Shown: positions 1 through 9,490, counted from the stretch's first letter. The stretch is DNA of 64,000 bases from Candidatus Heimdallarchaeota archaeon (GCA_019058275.1 JAHLVW010000025.1:25171-89170); one strand, 5' to 3'. A program made the numbers and translations. Notes: generated by a model not told the origin, from the letters alone.

Positions 1-1
1 T

Positions 2-244
2 ATTCCTATAGCAATTAGTTTACAGATGGATCCAATAATGCTTGCAGTAATTGTCGCAATTGGCTCTAGTATAGATTATGCGCTAGTGTTCGGCACTCCG
101 CCTACTATGATAAGTTATTCCACGGGATACTTTAGTGTAAAAGAAATTTTCCGGATAGGTTCAATTTTGGATCTCATAGGAATATTGCTACTATCAACTG
201 TTTCAGTATTCCTTTGGGTTGCATTTGGTTTAATTGCAGTATAA
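2..244 (+). CDS. SLC13/DASS-family transporter, C-terminal fragment
   Basis: The gene enters from outside the window. The frame is open from base 2 and ends at a TAA at 242-244. The visible roughly 80 residues form two or three hydrophobic segments. A TPPT motif follows a serine-rich stretch (GSSIDYALVFGTPPT), then comes a SxGYFS segment and a last membrane helix. In the divalent anion/sodium symporter family (SLC13, ArsB-like permeases) the second SNT-like/TPPN motif sits in this position near the C-terminus and helps form the substrate and sodium site. The substrate cannot be deduced. The call rests on this C-terminal signature only, so the related ArsB/NhaD permeases remain possible. Confidence 0.6.
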   Translation: MPIAISLQMDPIMLAVIVAIGSSIDYALVFGTPPTMISYSTGYFSVKEIFRIGSILDLIGILLLSTVSVFLWVAFGLIAV

Positions 245-289
245 ATTGATTATTGATATCTACTAATCTAAATATTAGACAATAAAATA

Positions 290-1228
290 TCAGAATCCAA
301 AGAAGTTTTTGTTATTGTTTTTAGGTGAAAGTATTTTGATTTTTCCAGATTCATTGATTAGAGCTATTTTTGCTTTTACATAATTGTAAAACTCTTCGGA
401 CGTAAAGAGACTTAATAATTGCTCATCAAAGAAATATTTTGCTCCTTCTGGAAATGCTTCATGAGCTCTTATTATTTTCTTTAGATTATTTATTTGTAGA
501 AAATTAGAAACTATTTCTGAACCAAATGTATAGATATCATTGCCTCTTAAGCTAGAGCTATATTGATCAAGGGCTTCCTTTGGGTCATTCCAAAGTAATT
601 GCTTAATCAATGGATTTTTGAGCATTTGATCTCCTTTTGGCAATTGCTTTATTTCATTTAAAGTACAAGAATCTATTGGAATCCCACCATGAACAAAGAA
701 AAATCTTAGTTTCTCATGAACAATTGCGACTGGCATATTGCTGAATGTTTTATTATAACGAACATATAACTTAGGAATGTTATTTGGATTATACAATTCC
801 TCATCTTGACTTTGAAAAATCATTACTTCTTGTAAAAAACCATAACGTGAATTTACTGATAAGGCTTCATGATTCCCTCTCACAATATGAACTCTTTCTG
901 GATATTGTATAATTAATGCAAATAATAAATTTAAACAAGCAATGGAATTTGAACCTCTATCTACTATATCACCTAGAAAGATTAGATGTTCAATATCCTT
1001 TTTATCTCTAAAAAGTGAAATAATGCTTTTCATTATTTCAAAATCACCATGGATATCACCTGCAACTAGTATGCTACCTGATTTGATTCGTTCTAAAATT
1101 GGTTTTTTTTCAAGTATTGAATCATAATCATCGATGAGTTGTGTCACTCCTTTTTCATCTAATTCCAGTGCAAGATTGTAATTTTCTAATATTTTTCTTG
1201 AGAGAGCACCAGTGGATTTCTTATTCAT
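290..1228 (-). CDS. PPP-family serine/threonine protein phosphatase
   Basis: This 312-residue protein has the full PPP (PP1/PP2A/calcineurin) metallophosphatase signature: GDIHG at 57-61, GDIVDRG at 86-92, RGNHE at 117-121, a VHGG motif with His180 and a later RAHE motif. These supply the dinuclear metal ligands and the phosphate-binding arginines, so it should be an active cytosolic protein phosphatase acting on Ser/Thr (possibly Tyr) phosphates. The length is that of a bare PPP catalytic domain, with a short N-terminal helix and no regulatory domain. It stands alone, 55 bp downstream of the TPR/zinc-finger gene on the same strand. PPP enzymes occur in several archaea, but the complete RGNHE/HGG set gives it a eukaryote-like look. 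Confidence 0.9.
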   Translation of the reverse strand: MNKKSTGALSRKILENYNLALELDEKGVTQLIDDYDSILEKKPILERIKSGSILVAGDIHGDFEIMKSIISLFRDKKDIEHLIFLGDIVDRGSNSIACLNLLFALIIQYPERVHIVRGNHEALSVNSRYGFLQEVMIFQSQDEELYNPNNIPKLYVRYNKTFSNMPVAIVHEKLRFFFVHGGIPIDSCTLNEIKQLPKGDQMLKNPLIKQLLWNDPKEALDQYSSSLRGNDIYTFGSEIVSNFLQINNLKKIIRAHEAFPEGAKYFFDEQLLSLFTSEEFYNYVKAKIALINESGKIKILSPKNNNKNFFGF

Positions 1229-1283
1229 AGCATCACAACGGAAGATAATGAGTAAAATTATGTACGAGGTTTTAAGGAATATG

Positions 1284-2537
1284 TTAGTTATTTAAAAAAT
1301 CAGATATTTTCAATTTAGCATAACATTTAGGACAAGCACCTTGTACTTTAATCCATTCTACAAAATGAGAATAATGTGCCAAACTTTGGCAACTTGGACA
1401 GGAAACAAATCTTTGTCCTTTCTTTATTTGTTTTCTACAAACAACACATTTTTCTGACATATCCTCGGAAGCAATTTCCTCGCCACTTGTTTGAGTAGCG
1501 ATTTGTGAACCGATTCTTCTTAATGCATTTACATATCCTTGTCTTTTTACTGGATTATTTGTTGTATCTGCTGCTTTATCGTAATAGGTAACTGCTTCAG
1601 ATGGTCTTCCACTTCTTTCTAGAACAGCAGCTATTTCAGCATACAAATCAGATATTGCTATTGCAGGAAAGCTATCGGATATTTGATCAATCATATTTTC
1701 TGCACTTTCAACACTTCCATCTGCAGCATATTCTCTGAATCTATCTAACAAATCGAAGTTCTTTAATCTCTCCTCTACACGTAAGGCATCTTTTGGTTGA
1801 TTAGAATCATCGTATGCCTTAACTGCTTGTTCAAATGCTTTTTTAGCAGTCTCTATTTTTCCTTCCTTTAATGCTTGTTCTCCACGATTCTCCTGTGATT
1901 CTCCAACGAGATCATGACGTCCAACAGAGTCATATAAAGTAGCAGCAACCTCAGGTCGTTCTATTGCACCAAATTCATGAGCTGCAACTGCAACTATTGC
2001 GTCAGCTTCATCTACTAAACCTATTGCACGTAATAGATCTGCAGCTGTTGTGTATTTTCCTCTATTAAATGAATATTGGGAAAGTCTTCTAACAGTACTT
2101 TCTTGCTGATTAATTGGAATATATCGAACAATTTCTATAGCATTTCTAGGATCATTTACATCGATGAACATTTTCACTGCATCAAAATAAGCGCCTGCAA
2201 GTAAGTAAGCGATTTTTGCCCTTTCTTGATTACTTCTTTCATACCTTCTCCCAGTTTTAATCCAAAAAAGTTGGGCACTTTGATTACCTAATTGCTGTTG
2301 TATCATTGTTTCATATAATGGCTTCTTCTCTGGTGGAGTTTGGAAGTACAAATCAGCAGCTTCTGCTTCTTTTTTCTGTTGGAATAATAATTTTCCTGCT
2401 GACAGATAATCTCCATGATCAAGATATGTTTGTATTGCTCTTTTGGGTTGTTTTTTACCTTTTCTTCTTGCAGAAGAGATAATAATAAAGAGCATAATTA
2501 CTCCAAAGATTATCAAGAATATGTGCCAAGGTTCCAT
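1284..2537 (-). CDS. Membrane-anchored TPR-like protein with C-terminal RING-like zinc finger
   Basis: This 417-residue protein begins with one hydrophobic helix (about residues 5-22) followed by a very basic stretch, which suggests a membrane anchor with a cytoplasmic body. Residues about 35-345 are helical pairs typical of TPR/SEL1-like solenoids (repeats of A.LY...G and A...YD.AA). Residues about 363-405 form a zinc module with spacing CxxC, CPSC, H, H, CPKC. That is a RING/Prok-RING-like order of ligands rather than a simple ribbon. In Asgard archaea RING-like proteins accompany ubiquitin systems, so a role as a membrane-bound adaptor or E3-like factor is conceivable, but no ubiquitin, E1 or E2 gene is visible here. 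The function is inferred only from architecture. Confidence 0.6.
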   Translation of the reverse strand: MEPWHIFLIIFGVIMLFIIISSARRKGKKQPKRAIQTYLDHGDYLSAGKLLFQQKKEAEAADLYFQTPPEKKPLYETMIQQQLGNQSAQLFWIKTGRRYERSNQERAKIAYLLAGAYFDAVKMFIDVNDPRNAIEIVRYIPINQQESTVRRLSQYSFNRGKYTTAADLLRAIGLVDEADAIVAVAAHEFGAIERPEVAATLYDSVGRHDLVGESQENRGEQALKEGKIETAKKAFEQAVKAYDDSNQPKDALRVEERLKNFDLLDRFREYAADGSVESAENMIDQISDSFPAIAISDLYAEIAAVLERSGRPSEAVTYYDKAADTTNNPVKRQGYVNALRRIGSQIATQTSGEEIASEDMSEKCVVCRKQIKKGQRFVSCPSCQSLAHYSHFVEWIKVQGACPKCYAKLKISDFLNN

Positions 2538-2670
2538 TTTGTTGCTAATTTCCCATAAGCTATTTTGATATTAATTTAATTTGAACATATTTGTATTAAT
2601 ACATTTGTTTTCATAACATTCATACTTTTTTTTTTGAGAAAAATCTATGAAGTGTACTTTCTGATGCAAA

Positions 2671-4488
2671 TCACTTATGTGCCAAATTTACCAAAATTTT
2701 TCCTTTTTGTTTCCCATCGATTCTTACAAAACCATACCTTTCAAATTGGACTAGATCGTCTACCTGTAAGTTTTTGATACTAATTTCTCCAACACCCTCA
2801 TCAAATCTTAAGCTATTCTCATTGTATTTATCAGCAATAAAGAGAACATCTGGAACTTTTACTTGAACATGTATGTATTTTGATGGTTCTGCAACGACCC
2901 ATTGTATTTTTGGTCCAGGTTTTAATTTCTCACCTGAATACTCAACAATCATATGTGTTGAATATTCTTTTAGAAATTCTAATTTTGAGGTTTTATTTCC
3001 AAGTAAATCTTTTTCTAAAGCTAAATCAGCAGCTCTTTTAGTAATTTTCACATTGTAAAGATTCTTCAATCGAAACTCATCATTTTTTTTCAAATGATCA
3101 TAATCACTTCTAGGAATGAAGAAAATATTTGTTGTTTTTATTTTTCTTACACCCCTTTTAGGGTCTTCTGGATGAAGGGGAATTTCACATTTTCTCGATT
3201 CAGCACTTTTCACAAAAAGAACAACTGGATCTGGGACAAAGAAGTATCGATTTGCAGTTAGATCGATTAATTTTCTATTAGTTGCTGATATTAAACTCCA
3301 ATCAATGTTTGTAGGTTGTGTTGTCATTCCAACTTCTGTTGCTATCTGCTTTATTGTTTCAGGAATGATACCACGACGCTTCAAACCTTTTATAGTTACA
3401 AGTCTTATGTCATCCCAGCCCTCAACTTTTCCTTCTTCAACTAATGGTATTATTTTCCTTTTTGATGCTGGACTTCCAACAACATTGAATCTCGCATAGT
3501 GAAAAATATCAGGATGTGGAACTAAATTCAGAAGTTCTCTGATCTTGTTTTGTAGTTCAATTCTGGTATCAAACTCTGCACTACGACCTACATGAGTAAC
3601 CCCACAAATTTTATCTTCTACTGCAACAGCAAAATCGTATAAAGGCCATACTTTGTATTTTGTTCCTTGTAAACAATGTTCATCCTTTCTTATTGTAAAA
3701 ATTACTGGATCACGCATTACTGCATTTTTATTTTCCATATCTCCCCTTAAACGTAAAACCATTTTCCCTTCTTCATATTCCCCTTTAAGCATTTTTTTCC
3801 AATCTTTCATTGTATCAGCAGGTTTCTTGTTTGCATGTTCACATAATTTCATTTGCGATCGTAATTCTCTCATTTCTTCAACAGGACAAGTGCAAGTATA
3901 TGCATGGTTATTCTTGATTAATTCTTCAGCCTTTTCATAAAAAATGAGCATATCATTGGAAACTATCACTTCTTTTGATGGTGTAAAACCAAGCCAATCT
4001 AAAGCTTCTCTGTGTGCTACCATATATTCTATTCTTTCTTGTTTTGGGTTTGTATCTTCAAATCTTAAAATGAATGTACCCTTGTATTTTTGAGCATAAT
4101 AATGAGCAAAGAATGCTGTATATGCATGACCGAGATGCATGTCTCCATTTGGCTCTGGGGCATATCTAGTAACCACTTTCGCAGTTTGAGCATTTTTTAG
4201 GGGTGGTAATTCATAAATTCTTTTTGTTGGACCTTTTTTCTCTAAGAGCTCTGGTGCTATTTTCTCTAATTTCTTAGTTTGAGCTTCTACACTTAGTTCA
4301 TTAATAGATGGTACAATTTCTTCAACAAGGTCTTTAATTTTTTTAGATTCTTTTCGTAGCTTTGTATGTGTAGCCATTATTTTTTGCATTACAGATTTCT
4401 CACTTGCTTTTCCATTGTGATTAACTGCGTTTTCTAGCGTGTATTTTAGCACCGTTTCCTTTATTTTATCAATTTCTTTTTTTGACAA
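2671..4488 (-). CDS. gltX: Glutamyl-tRNA synthetase, archaeal type
   Basis: This class I aminoacyl-tRNA synthetase of 605 residues charges tRNA-Glu (and tRNA-Gln, if the organism uses the GatDE amidotransferase route). The HIGH motif reads HLGH at 118-121 within a PEPNGDMHLGHA context, and the KMSKS-like loop is SKRKI at 342-346. The N-terminal roughly 100 residues form the helical extension found in archaeal GluRS, and the C-terminal third is the beta-barrel anticodon-binding type shared with GlnRS. That makes it archaeal/eukaryotic GluRS rather than the bacterial form. Translation starts at TTG. Upstream, an AT-rich TATA-like segment lies near 4540-4550 and a small hairpin (CTTAC/GTAAG) at 4520-4538 could lie in the leader. 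Confidence 0.95.
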   Translation of the reverse strand: MSKKEIDKIKETVLKYTLENAVNHNGKASEKSVMQKIMATHTKLRKESKKIKDLVEEIVPSINELSVEAQTKKLEKIAPELLEKKGPTKRIYELPPLKNAQTAKVVTRYAPEPNGDMHLGHAYTAFFAHYYAQKYKGTFILRFEDTNPKQERIEYMVAHREALDWLGFTPSKEVIVSNDMLIFYEKAEELIKNNHAYTCTCPVEEMRELRSQMKLCEHANKKPADTMKDWKKMLKGEYEEGKMVLRLRGDMENKNAVMRDPVIFTIRKDEHCLQGTKYKVWPLYDFAVAVEDKICGVTHVGRSAEFDTRIELQNKIRELLNLVPHPDIFHYARFNVVGSPASKRKIIPLVEEGKVEGWDDIRLVTIKGLKRRGIIPETIKQIATEVGMTTQPTNIDWSLISATNRKLIDLTANRYFFVPDPVVLFVKSAESRKCEIPLHPEDPKRGVRKIKTTNIFFIPRSDYDHLKKNDEFRLKNLYNVKITKRAADLALEKDLLGNKTSKLEFLKEYSTHMIVEYSGEKLKPGPKIQWVVAEPSKYIHVQVKVPDVLFIADKYNENSLRFDEGVGEISIKNLQVDDLVQFERYGFVRIDGKQKGKILVNLAHK

Positions 4489-4627
4489 TATTTTTGCCCC
4501 TAAATTCTTATTTCTCCTACTTACGATTCCGAAGTAAGATTCCTTTAAATATTTCTTTCATGCAGCTTTCGTATTAGCAAATTCTTCAAAGAAATCTACA
4601 TTTAGTTGGAAAAAAAGGTTAAAGAAG

Positions 4628-5323
4628 CTATGTTTGCTTCTTTAAGATAATTCGTGCATCTACTCCAAATACACCATCTTCATTAGCGATTATTGGGTTT
4701 AGATCTATTTCTATAATGTAATCTTCTAACTTAATTGCTAGCTCTGAAACTTTCACAATCATTTCTGCTAGTGCATTTCTATCCACAGGAGGTAAACCTC
4801 TAAATCCATTAAGCATTTTTTGAGTTTTGATGTCATTAATCATTCTTAGAGCTCTTTCTTTTGTAGTTGGACATGTTCGAAAAGTAACATCACTGATCGC
4901 TTCAACAAGAATACCGCCTATACCAAAAGCAACTACTGGCCCAAATGTAGGATCAACGTTCATTCCTATCAAAACTTCTGTTCCTTTCTTTACTTGTTTT
5001 TCAACTAAAATGCCTACTAAACCATACTTTTCAAGTCGTGCAACCATATCGTTGTATTTTTCTTTTAATTCAATCTCATCATTGATTCCTACAACTACTG
5101 CTTTGTAATCAGATTTATGGAGAATTTTAGAAGACATTGCTTTAATTACAACTGGGTAACCCACTTTTTTTGCGAATGATACAGCATCATTTTGGTTTTT
5201 CGCTAAGGTATTTGGTGGAAAAGTAACTCCTACACTTTCAAATATTTTCAACGCTTCATGTTCTAAAAGAAAATTGCGTTTTTCTTTTAAAGCTACTTCA
5301 ATTGGGCTTTTATCAATTTTCAT
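4628..5323 (-). CDS. acdB: ADP-forming acetyl-CoA synthetase, beta (ATP-grasp) subunit
   Basis: This 231-residue ATP-grasp protein carries the family blocks VKKGTEVLIGMNVDPTFGPV and FGIGGILVEAISDV, with EIDLNPI near the end. It is the small subunit of the archaeal ADP-forming acyl-CoA synthetase. Together with the alpha subunit it converts acetyl-CoA (or another acyl-CoA), ADP and phosphate to acid, CoA and ATP, so it is the energy-conserving last step of acetate-producing fermentation. It follows the alpha gene with a 13-bp gap on the same strand, so the two are co-transcribed and translated as a complex. In some lineages the subunits are fused; here they are separate, as in Pyrococcus. The acyl specificity is not visible. 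Confidence 0.92.
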   Translation of the reverse strand: MKIDKSPIEVALKEKRNFLLEHEALKIFESVGVTFPPNTLAKNQNDAVSFAKKVGYPVVIKAMSSKILHKSDYKAVVVGINDEIELKEKYNDMVARLEKYGLVGILVEKQVKKGTEVLIGMNVDPTFGPVVAFGIGGILVEAISDVTFRTCPTTKERALRMINDIKTQKMLNGFRGLPPVDRNALAEMIVKVSELAIKLEDYIIEIDLNPIIANEDGVFGVDARIILKKQT

Positions 5324-5336
5324 TTTCCAATCACCT

Positions 5337-6764
5337 TTATTTTGGTGTTTCTCTTAACACAGGGAGCTTCTGTCCGTGATCTTTCAAGTAATCCGCATAT
5401 TCAGTCAGTTTCTTTAATGCATAAACTGACCTATACGGAGTTGGATAAAAAGCAAAATTCATTTGCTCAAGTTCTTCTCTAATGTAAACTGCTTCTGCAC
5501 CACCTATAGCACAAAAAGTAATCGTTTTGTTTATTGTTTTTGCATATGGTTTCAAACCTTCCATTAGATCTTTGACATTAATGGCTGGTGGTGTTGGTAT
5601 AATAATATAAGTTATAGAATCAACATTGGGATCATCAATTGTTTGTTCGAGTGCATATAGATACTCTTTTGCAGTTGCACTTCCTGTAAGGTCTATTGGA
5701 TTTGCTACTGAAATTATTGGTGGTAAATCTTCCCTCATCTTCTTGTAAATATTTGTTGAGAGTTCAGCAAGCTCCATTTCAAGTTCTCCAACAACATCTG
5801 AGGCCATAACACCTGCTCCACCACCATCAGTGATAATTAGGACTCGATTTCCATCAGGTAATAGTGTACTATTGAATGCATTCATGCAGTCAAACAACTC
5901 ATCCCAAGTGTAAGCTCTAATTATTCCTGCTTCTTTGAATAAGGCATCCGTAACTGCATCATTTGCTGCTAATGAAGCTGTATGACTAGCAACTGCATGT
6001 GCACCGGCTTCGTTTCTATTTGCTTTAATAGCAATAATTGGTTTCTTCAGAGATACTTTGCGAGCAATTTCGATGAATCTTTTCCCATCCATAAAACCTT
6101 CAAGGTAAGCTAATATTACTTTGGTTTCTGGATCCTCACCAAAATACTCAAGTATATCAGCTTCATTGATATCAGATGCATTCCCATAACTAACGAATTT
6201 TGAAAGGTAGTTTCCATTTCCAAGAGATCCCATAACATCGAGAAATGCAGAACCAAAAGCACCGCTTTGTGAGAGAATTGATACCCCACCAACTCCTGGG
6301 CGTTTAAGTTTTTCATCAGGTAGAAAAACCATGTCTAATCCTCTTTTTGGATAAAACAAGCCAATGCAGTTTGGTCCAATAATTCTGATACCATTTTCTT
6401 TAGCTGTTTCATCTATACGTTGTTGTAGTAATGTTCCTTCCTCGCCAATTTCTTTAAACCCACCAGAGATAATTGTAACGGATTTTATTCCTTTCTTAGC
6501 ACAATCCTCCATTGCAGCTGGAACATATTTTGCGGGTACAATTATTACTGCAGCTTCAATAGACTCCTCAACCTCTAATACAGATTTATAGACTGGATTG
6601 CTTAAAATTTCACCACCTTTTGGATTAATGAGATAAGTTTTGCCCTCAAAATTATTGATGAAATTTTCAGCTATAACATATCCTGGCTTATCCCAAGAAG
6701 CAGATGCACCAAAAATGGCCATGCTTTTCGCTTCAAAAAAATATTGTAATGGATTATTTACCAT
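5337..6764 (-). CDS. acdA: ADP-forming acetyl-CoA synthetase, alpha subunit
   Basis: This 475-residue CoA-binding and ligase subunit shows an N-terminal CoA-binding Rossmann domain (MAIFGASASWDKPGYVI), succinyl-CoA synthetase-like domains with IIGPNCIGL and LSQSGAFGSA, and the motif ASHTASLA, whose histidine is the phosphorylated residue of this family. The enzyme makes ATP from ADP by substrate-level phosphorylation while releasing acid from acyl-CoA. It is the first gene of the two-gene operon with the beta subunit. The region upstream (6765-7006) is AT-rich and should hold divergent promoters for this gene and for the NIF3-like gene at 7007. Confidence 0.93.
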   Translation of the reverse strand: MVNNPLQYFFEAKSMAIFGASASWDKPGYVIAENFINNFEGKTYLINPKGGEILSNPVYKSVLEVEESIEAAVIIVPAKYVPAAMEDCAKKGIKSVTIISGGFKEIGEEGTLLQQRIDETAKENGIRIIGPNCIGLFYPKRGLDMVFLPDEKLKRPGVGGVSILSQSGAFGSAFLDVMGSLGNGNYLSKFVSYGNASDINEADILEYFGEDPETKVILAYLEGFMDGKRFIEIARKVSLKKPIIAIKANRNEAGAHAVASHTASLAANDAVTDALFKEAGIIRAYTWDELFDCMNAFNSTLLPDGNRVLIITDGGGAGVMASDVVGELEMELAELSTNIYKKMREDLPPIISVANPIDLTGSATAKEYLYALEQTIDDPNVDSITYIIIPTPPAINVKDLMEGLKPYAKTINKTITFCAIGGAEAVYIREELEQMNFAFYPTPYRSVYALKKLTEYADYLKDHGQKLPVLRETPK

Positions 6765-7006
6765 ATTTATTTTACTTCCACACTAGTAATTGATTTCATT
6801 TAACAAAGGTCTTTGTTACAAAAACTCAATAAATTGTTCTCTTTTAAGAGTTTTTGACAGTAGGTTAAAACAGCACATTCAGAATAACATATTGTGAGCA
6901 AAATTCTCGATTTCTTTAGGTTACCTCTCTATCTTTTGAGAATTTTGTTAAATAAAAAGCAATATGAATGAGAATGTTGTTCGATAAAATATTTGTATAG
7001 TAAAAA

Positions 7007-7831
7007 ATGATATTGTTTAAGTGGTTATCAATGGATGAAGTAATTATAGCATTAGAAGACATTAGAAAAGAATATGATAGTGAAATCAATAATGGAGGGA
7101 TTATCTTAGGTGAAGCTTGGTTAGATAAGGCTAAAGCTAAATTAAAGAAATGTTTGATCGCAGCTCGTATTACAAGGAAAGTGATTGCAACTGCAGCTCA
7201 AGAGCAAATTAAGCTAATAGTAACTATTTTTTCACCAATCTTTACCAACAGTGAACAACAAAAAATCGATAAAGAGAATCTTGACTTATTGAAGATTATT
7301 ATTCAGAACAAAATCTCAATTTACTCATTAACAGGTGATTGGTTAATAGAAGAAAAGGGAGGGTTCGATTATTTGTTAAAATTATTAGATTTCAAATATT
7401 CTTCAAAAATAGCTTTTAATGATGAACCAATTAAAACCTATGGACGGATAGGGGAAAGGAAGAAGAAATTTTCGTACATAGATTTATTGAAATTATTACA
7501 ACAACATTTTGATAGTGAAATTCGTTATTTAGGATATAACCAATTACAAATACAAAGGATAGCAATTGTTACAGAAATAACCAACATAGAAGATGTTTAT
7601 AGTTTACACAATAACTCAAAAATTGATGTTACATTAGTTGGTGATATTAGTTATGAAGGGTTGCTTGTCGCTAAGTTCTTTAAATTACCATTGGTTATTT
7701 TGGGAAGAAGAAATTTAGAAAATATTGTAATAGGAAACATCAGTAGAAGATTAATGGAAGAGATAACCATAACTCTTCCTGAAATAGTTTTGTTTAAACA
7801 AGATGAAATTGGAACAGTAGTAGATGACTGA
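7007..7831 (+). CDS. NIF3/DUF34-like protein lacking the usual metal ligands
   Basis: The 274 residues follow the NIF3 (DUF34) plan. There is an N-terminal half with a predicted strand before FSPIF (75-79) and a segment matching the LLxxxIxIY region that follows the second metal site, then a C-terminal half with the block VTLVGDISYEGLLVAKFF. That block corresponds to the ITGD.xYHxAL motif of the family. Normal NIF3 proteins hold two metals with HHP, a later Asp and a C-terminal H..E pair. Here HHP is replaced by FSP, the second site by TGDW and the last histidine by arginine (GRRNLE), so a catalytic metal centre is unlikely. The likely start is either 7007 or the second Met at 7031. It is a single gene, divergent from acdAB. 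Function unknown. Confidence 0.55.
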   Translation: MILFKWLSMDEVIIALEDIRKEYDSEINNGGIILGEAWLDKAKAKLKKCLIAARITRKVIATAAQEQIKLIVTIFSPIFTNSEQQKIDKENLDLLKIIIQNKISIYSLTGDWLIEEKGGFDYLLKLLDFKYSSKIAFNDEPIKTYGRIGERKKKFSYIDLLKLLQQHFDSEIRYLGYNQLQIQRIAIVTEITNIEDVYSLHNNSKIDVTLVGDISYEGLLVAKFFKLPLVILGRRNLENIVIGNISRRLMEEITITLPEIVLFKQDEIGTVVDD

Positions 7832-7837
7832 AATTTT

Positions 7838-8740
7838 CTACTGCTCTATTGCCTTCTGGAGTATTTCCACCATTCGATCAGTTTCAATTAGCATTTGACC
7901 AAGTTTTGGTCTTCTTTTACTCAATCCTACAAAGATACAGTTCTCATTCACAACTTTGAAAATCATGAAAGTTTTCTTCTTCATTTGAAGTATTGTAGAT
8001 GTAACTTCATCATTTTCATCAAGTTCTTCTGTAATACGACTGACTGAACTTAACATCACATTAGCTGATATTTCAACTATAGGAGGAAGTTCACCAGCAA
8101 CGTAAATTGGTAGTCCAACTTTTGAATAAACAGCTATGCCTGAAAATGATGAACCTCTTAAAGCACGATTTAAGTACTCTTTCATTGATATTTGATCATC
8201 CACTTCCTTCATTAATACATCTCGAAAAGCGTAAAAGGAGGAGGCATCATAGATACTAGTTTCATGAATTATAAGATCTAATCCTTTAGATGTGAACAAA
8301 TTCTTTGTTGCTCGAATATAATCTGAAGCATTATTTTTTTCAGCTAGTAAATCTACTTTGTTCAATAACAGATATACTCTTGCTTCAGGACTAATTTTAT
8401 GTAAATGCTTTACCAGAGCTTCAAACCAATAATGAGCAATTGAAAAGATTGATTGCTCTGTTATATCCAAAATAAAAACTAAAGCTTCAACATATTCGTA
8501 TAAAGGATCATTATCTCTTGATAAGATATCTTGAATAGATTTTTCACCTCCACATTTAATAATAAGAACTCTTCTTTGCAAAAGATCTCTCATCGTATTA
8601 CCAACATCTAATTTTTGGATTATTGGTTTTAAATCATCAGGAGGATTATTATCAACAACACATGCTTTTATGGTTTTCAAACCAGCTCCAGGTAAACCTG
8701 CAATTATAATTTTCTTTGGCTCGTCTTCAGAATTTGACAA
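7838..8740 (-). CDS. Rag/Gtr-like small GTPase with C-terminal roadblock-like domain
   Basis: This 300-residue protein has a P-loop-like segment GLPGAGLKT (15-23), a G3-like CGGEK at 63-67, an LVFILDITEQ strand as in Rag proteins and a G4 motif NKVD at 127-130. Residues about 190-298 form a separate alpha/beta domain of roadblock/longin size. The order GTPase then roadblock is that of eukaryotic Rag/Gtr GTPases. The P-loop carries one extra residue before Lys and G3 has Glu where Gln is usual, so nucleotide binding may be weak or hydrolysis impaired. The gene lies 138 bp downstream of the ESCRT-III gene on the same strand, suggesting a membrane-associated role. The assignment to Rag rather than another Ras-like branch rests on the domain order. 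Confidence 0.6.
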   Translation of the reverse strand: MSNSEDEPKKIIIAGLPGAGLKTIKACVVDNNPPDDLKPIIQKLDVGNTMRDLLQRRVLIIKCGGEKSIQDILSRDNDPLYEYVEALVFILDITEQSIFSIAHYWFEALVKHLHKISPEARVYLLLNKVDLLAEKNNASDYIRATKNLFTSKGLDLIIHETSIYDASSFYAFRDVLMKEVDDQISMKEYLNRALRGSSFSGIAVYSKVGLPIYVAGELPPIVEISANVMLSSVSRITEELDENDEVTSTILQMKKKTFMIFKVVNENCIFVGLSKRRPKLGQMLIETDRMVEILQKAIEQ

Positions 8741-8878
8741 GGCACTTCACCATCTTTTACGAAAATTGATTAACTTTTTAATTTAAGTCTATTATTATTC
8801 AAAAAGATTTGTGCTAAGGTAAAAGAAAAAAGAAACTTTAAAGCTCAGCTAGTTATTGCTGAACATTAAAGAAGAAAG

Positions 8879-9490
8879 TTATGTTTCTCTTTCTTTTCGT
8901 AATTCTTCTATTTCTTTAGCTAATTCTGCTGAACGAATATCTGGGGTTGGTAAACCTGTTTCAGCACCTAAACCAATTTCTGTACCTATTTCACCCATGA
9001 TTTTGTCAACTTCTGTTTCATCAACATCTAATGACATCATGCTTTCAAAATCTTCGTCCATCATATCTGTGGTCATTTCTATTCCTTCAAATGACCTTTC
9101 AAGATCATCTATTAGAGCTGAGATTTCGGGGGCATTTAAACTAGCATTTACTTGTCGTAATGCTCCAGCCATTCCTTTCAATTCTCCCGCCAATTGCTGA
9201 ACAGAATCTGCTTGTTCAAGTCTGAAGATAATTCCTTCAATTCTAGTTGTTAGTTTTGTATAACTGTAAACCCATTTACGATTTCGGGCAACATTTGATG
9301 CATATAATCTAGCCTGATCCATTAGTCCTTTTCTCAATGAATCTCGGCATTTTCTTTGAATTTTTTTTTCATCAGTTTCTAATTTTTTAGATGATCTCGC
9401 TAACCTTTTATTGACCATTTTGAGATCGATAATATAATCACGAGTAGCTTTTCCGCCACCAAGCCATCTGACAAATTTTCCAAATACCAT
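8879..9490 (-). CDS. ESCRT-III (Snf7/Vps2-Vps24-like) protein
   Basis: This is a 203-residue helical protein. A basic, tryptophan-containing N-terminus (VRWLGGGKATRDY) leads into long charged helices with the Snf7 pattern (KMVNKRLARSSKKLE, then a YASNVARNRK block). An acidic region rich in Met and Asp follows (about 130-165), and the last residues SAELAKEIEELRKE resemble a MIM1 Vps4-binding helix, although the usual Arg is Glu. This is the architecture of CHMP1/2/3-type ESCRT-III subunits, which polymerise on membranes and are disassembled by Vps4. No vps4 gene is in the window; a MIT-domain protein lies at 48962-49756 and is a possible partner. The following gene is the Rag-like GTPase. Confidence 0.85.
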   Translation of the reverse strand: MVFGKFVRWLGGGKATRDYIIDLKMVNKRLARSSKKLETDEKKIQRKCRDSLRKGLMDQARLYASNVARNRKWVYSYTKLTTRIEGIIFRLEQADSVQQLAGELKGMAGALRQVNASLNAPEISALIDDLERSFEGIEMTTDMMDEDFESMMSLDVDETEVDKIMGEIGTEIGLGAETGLPTPDIRSAELAKEIEELRKERET

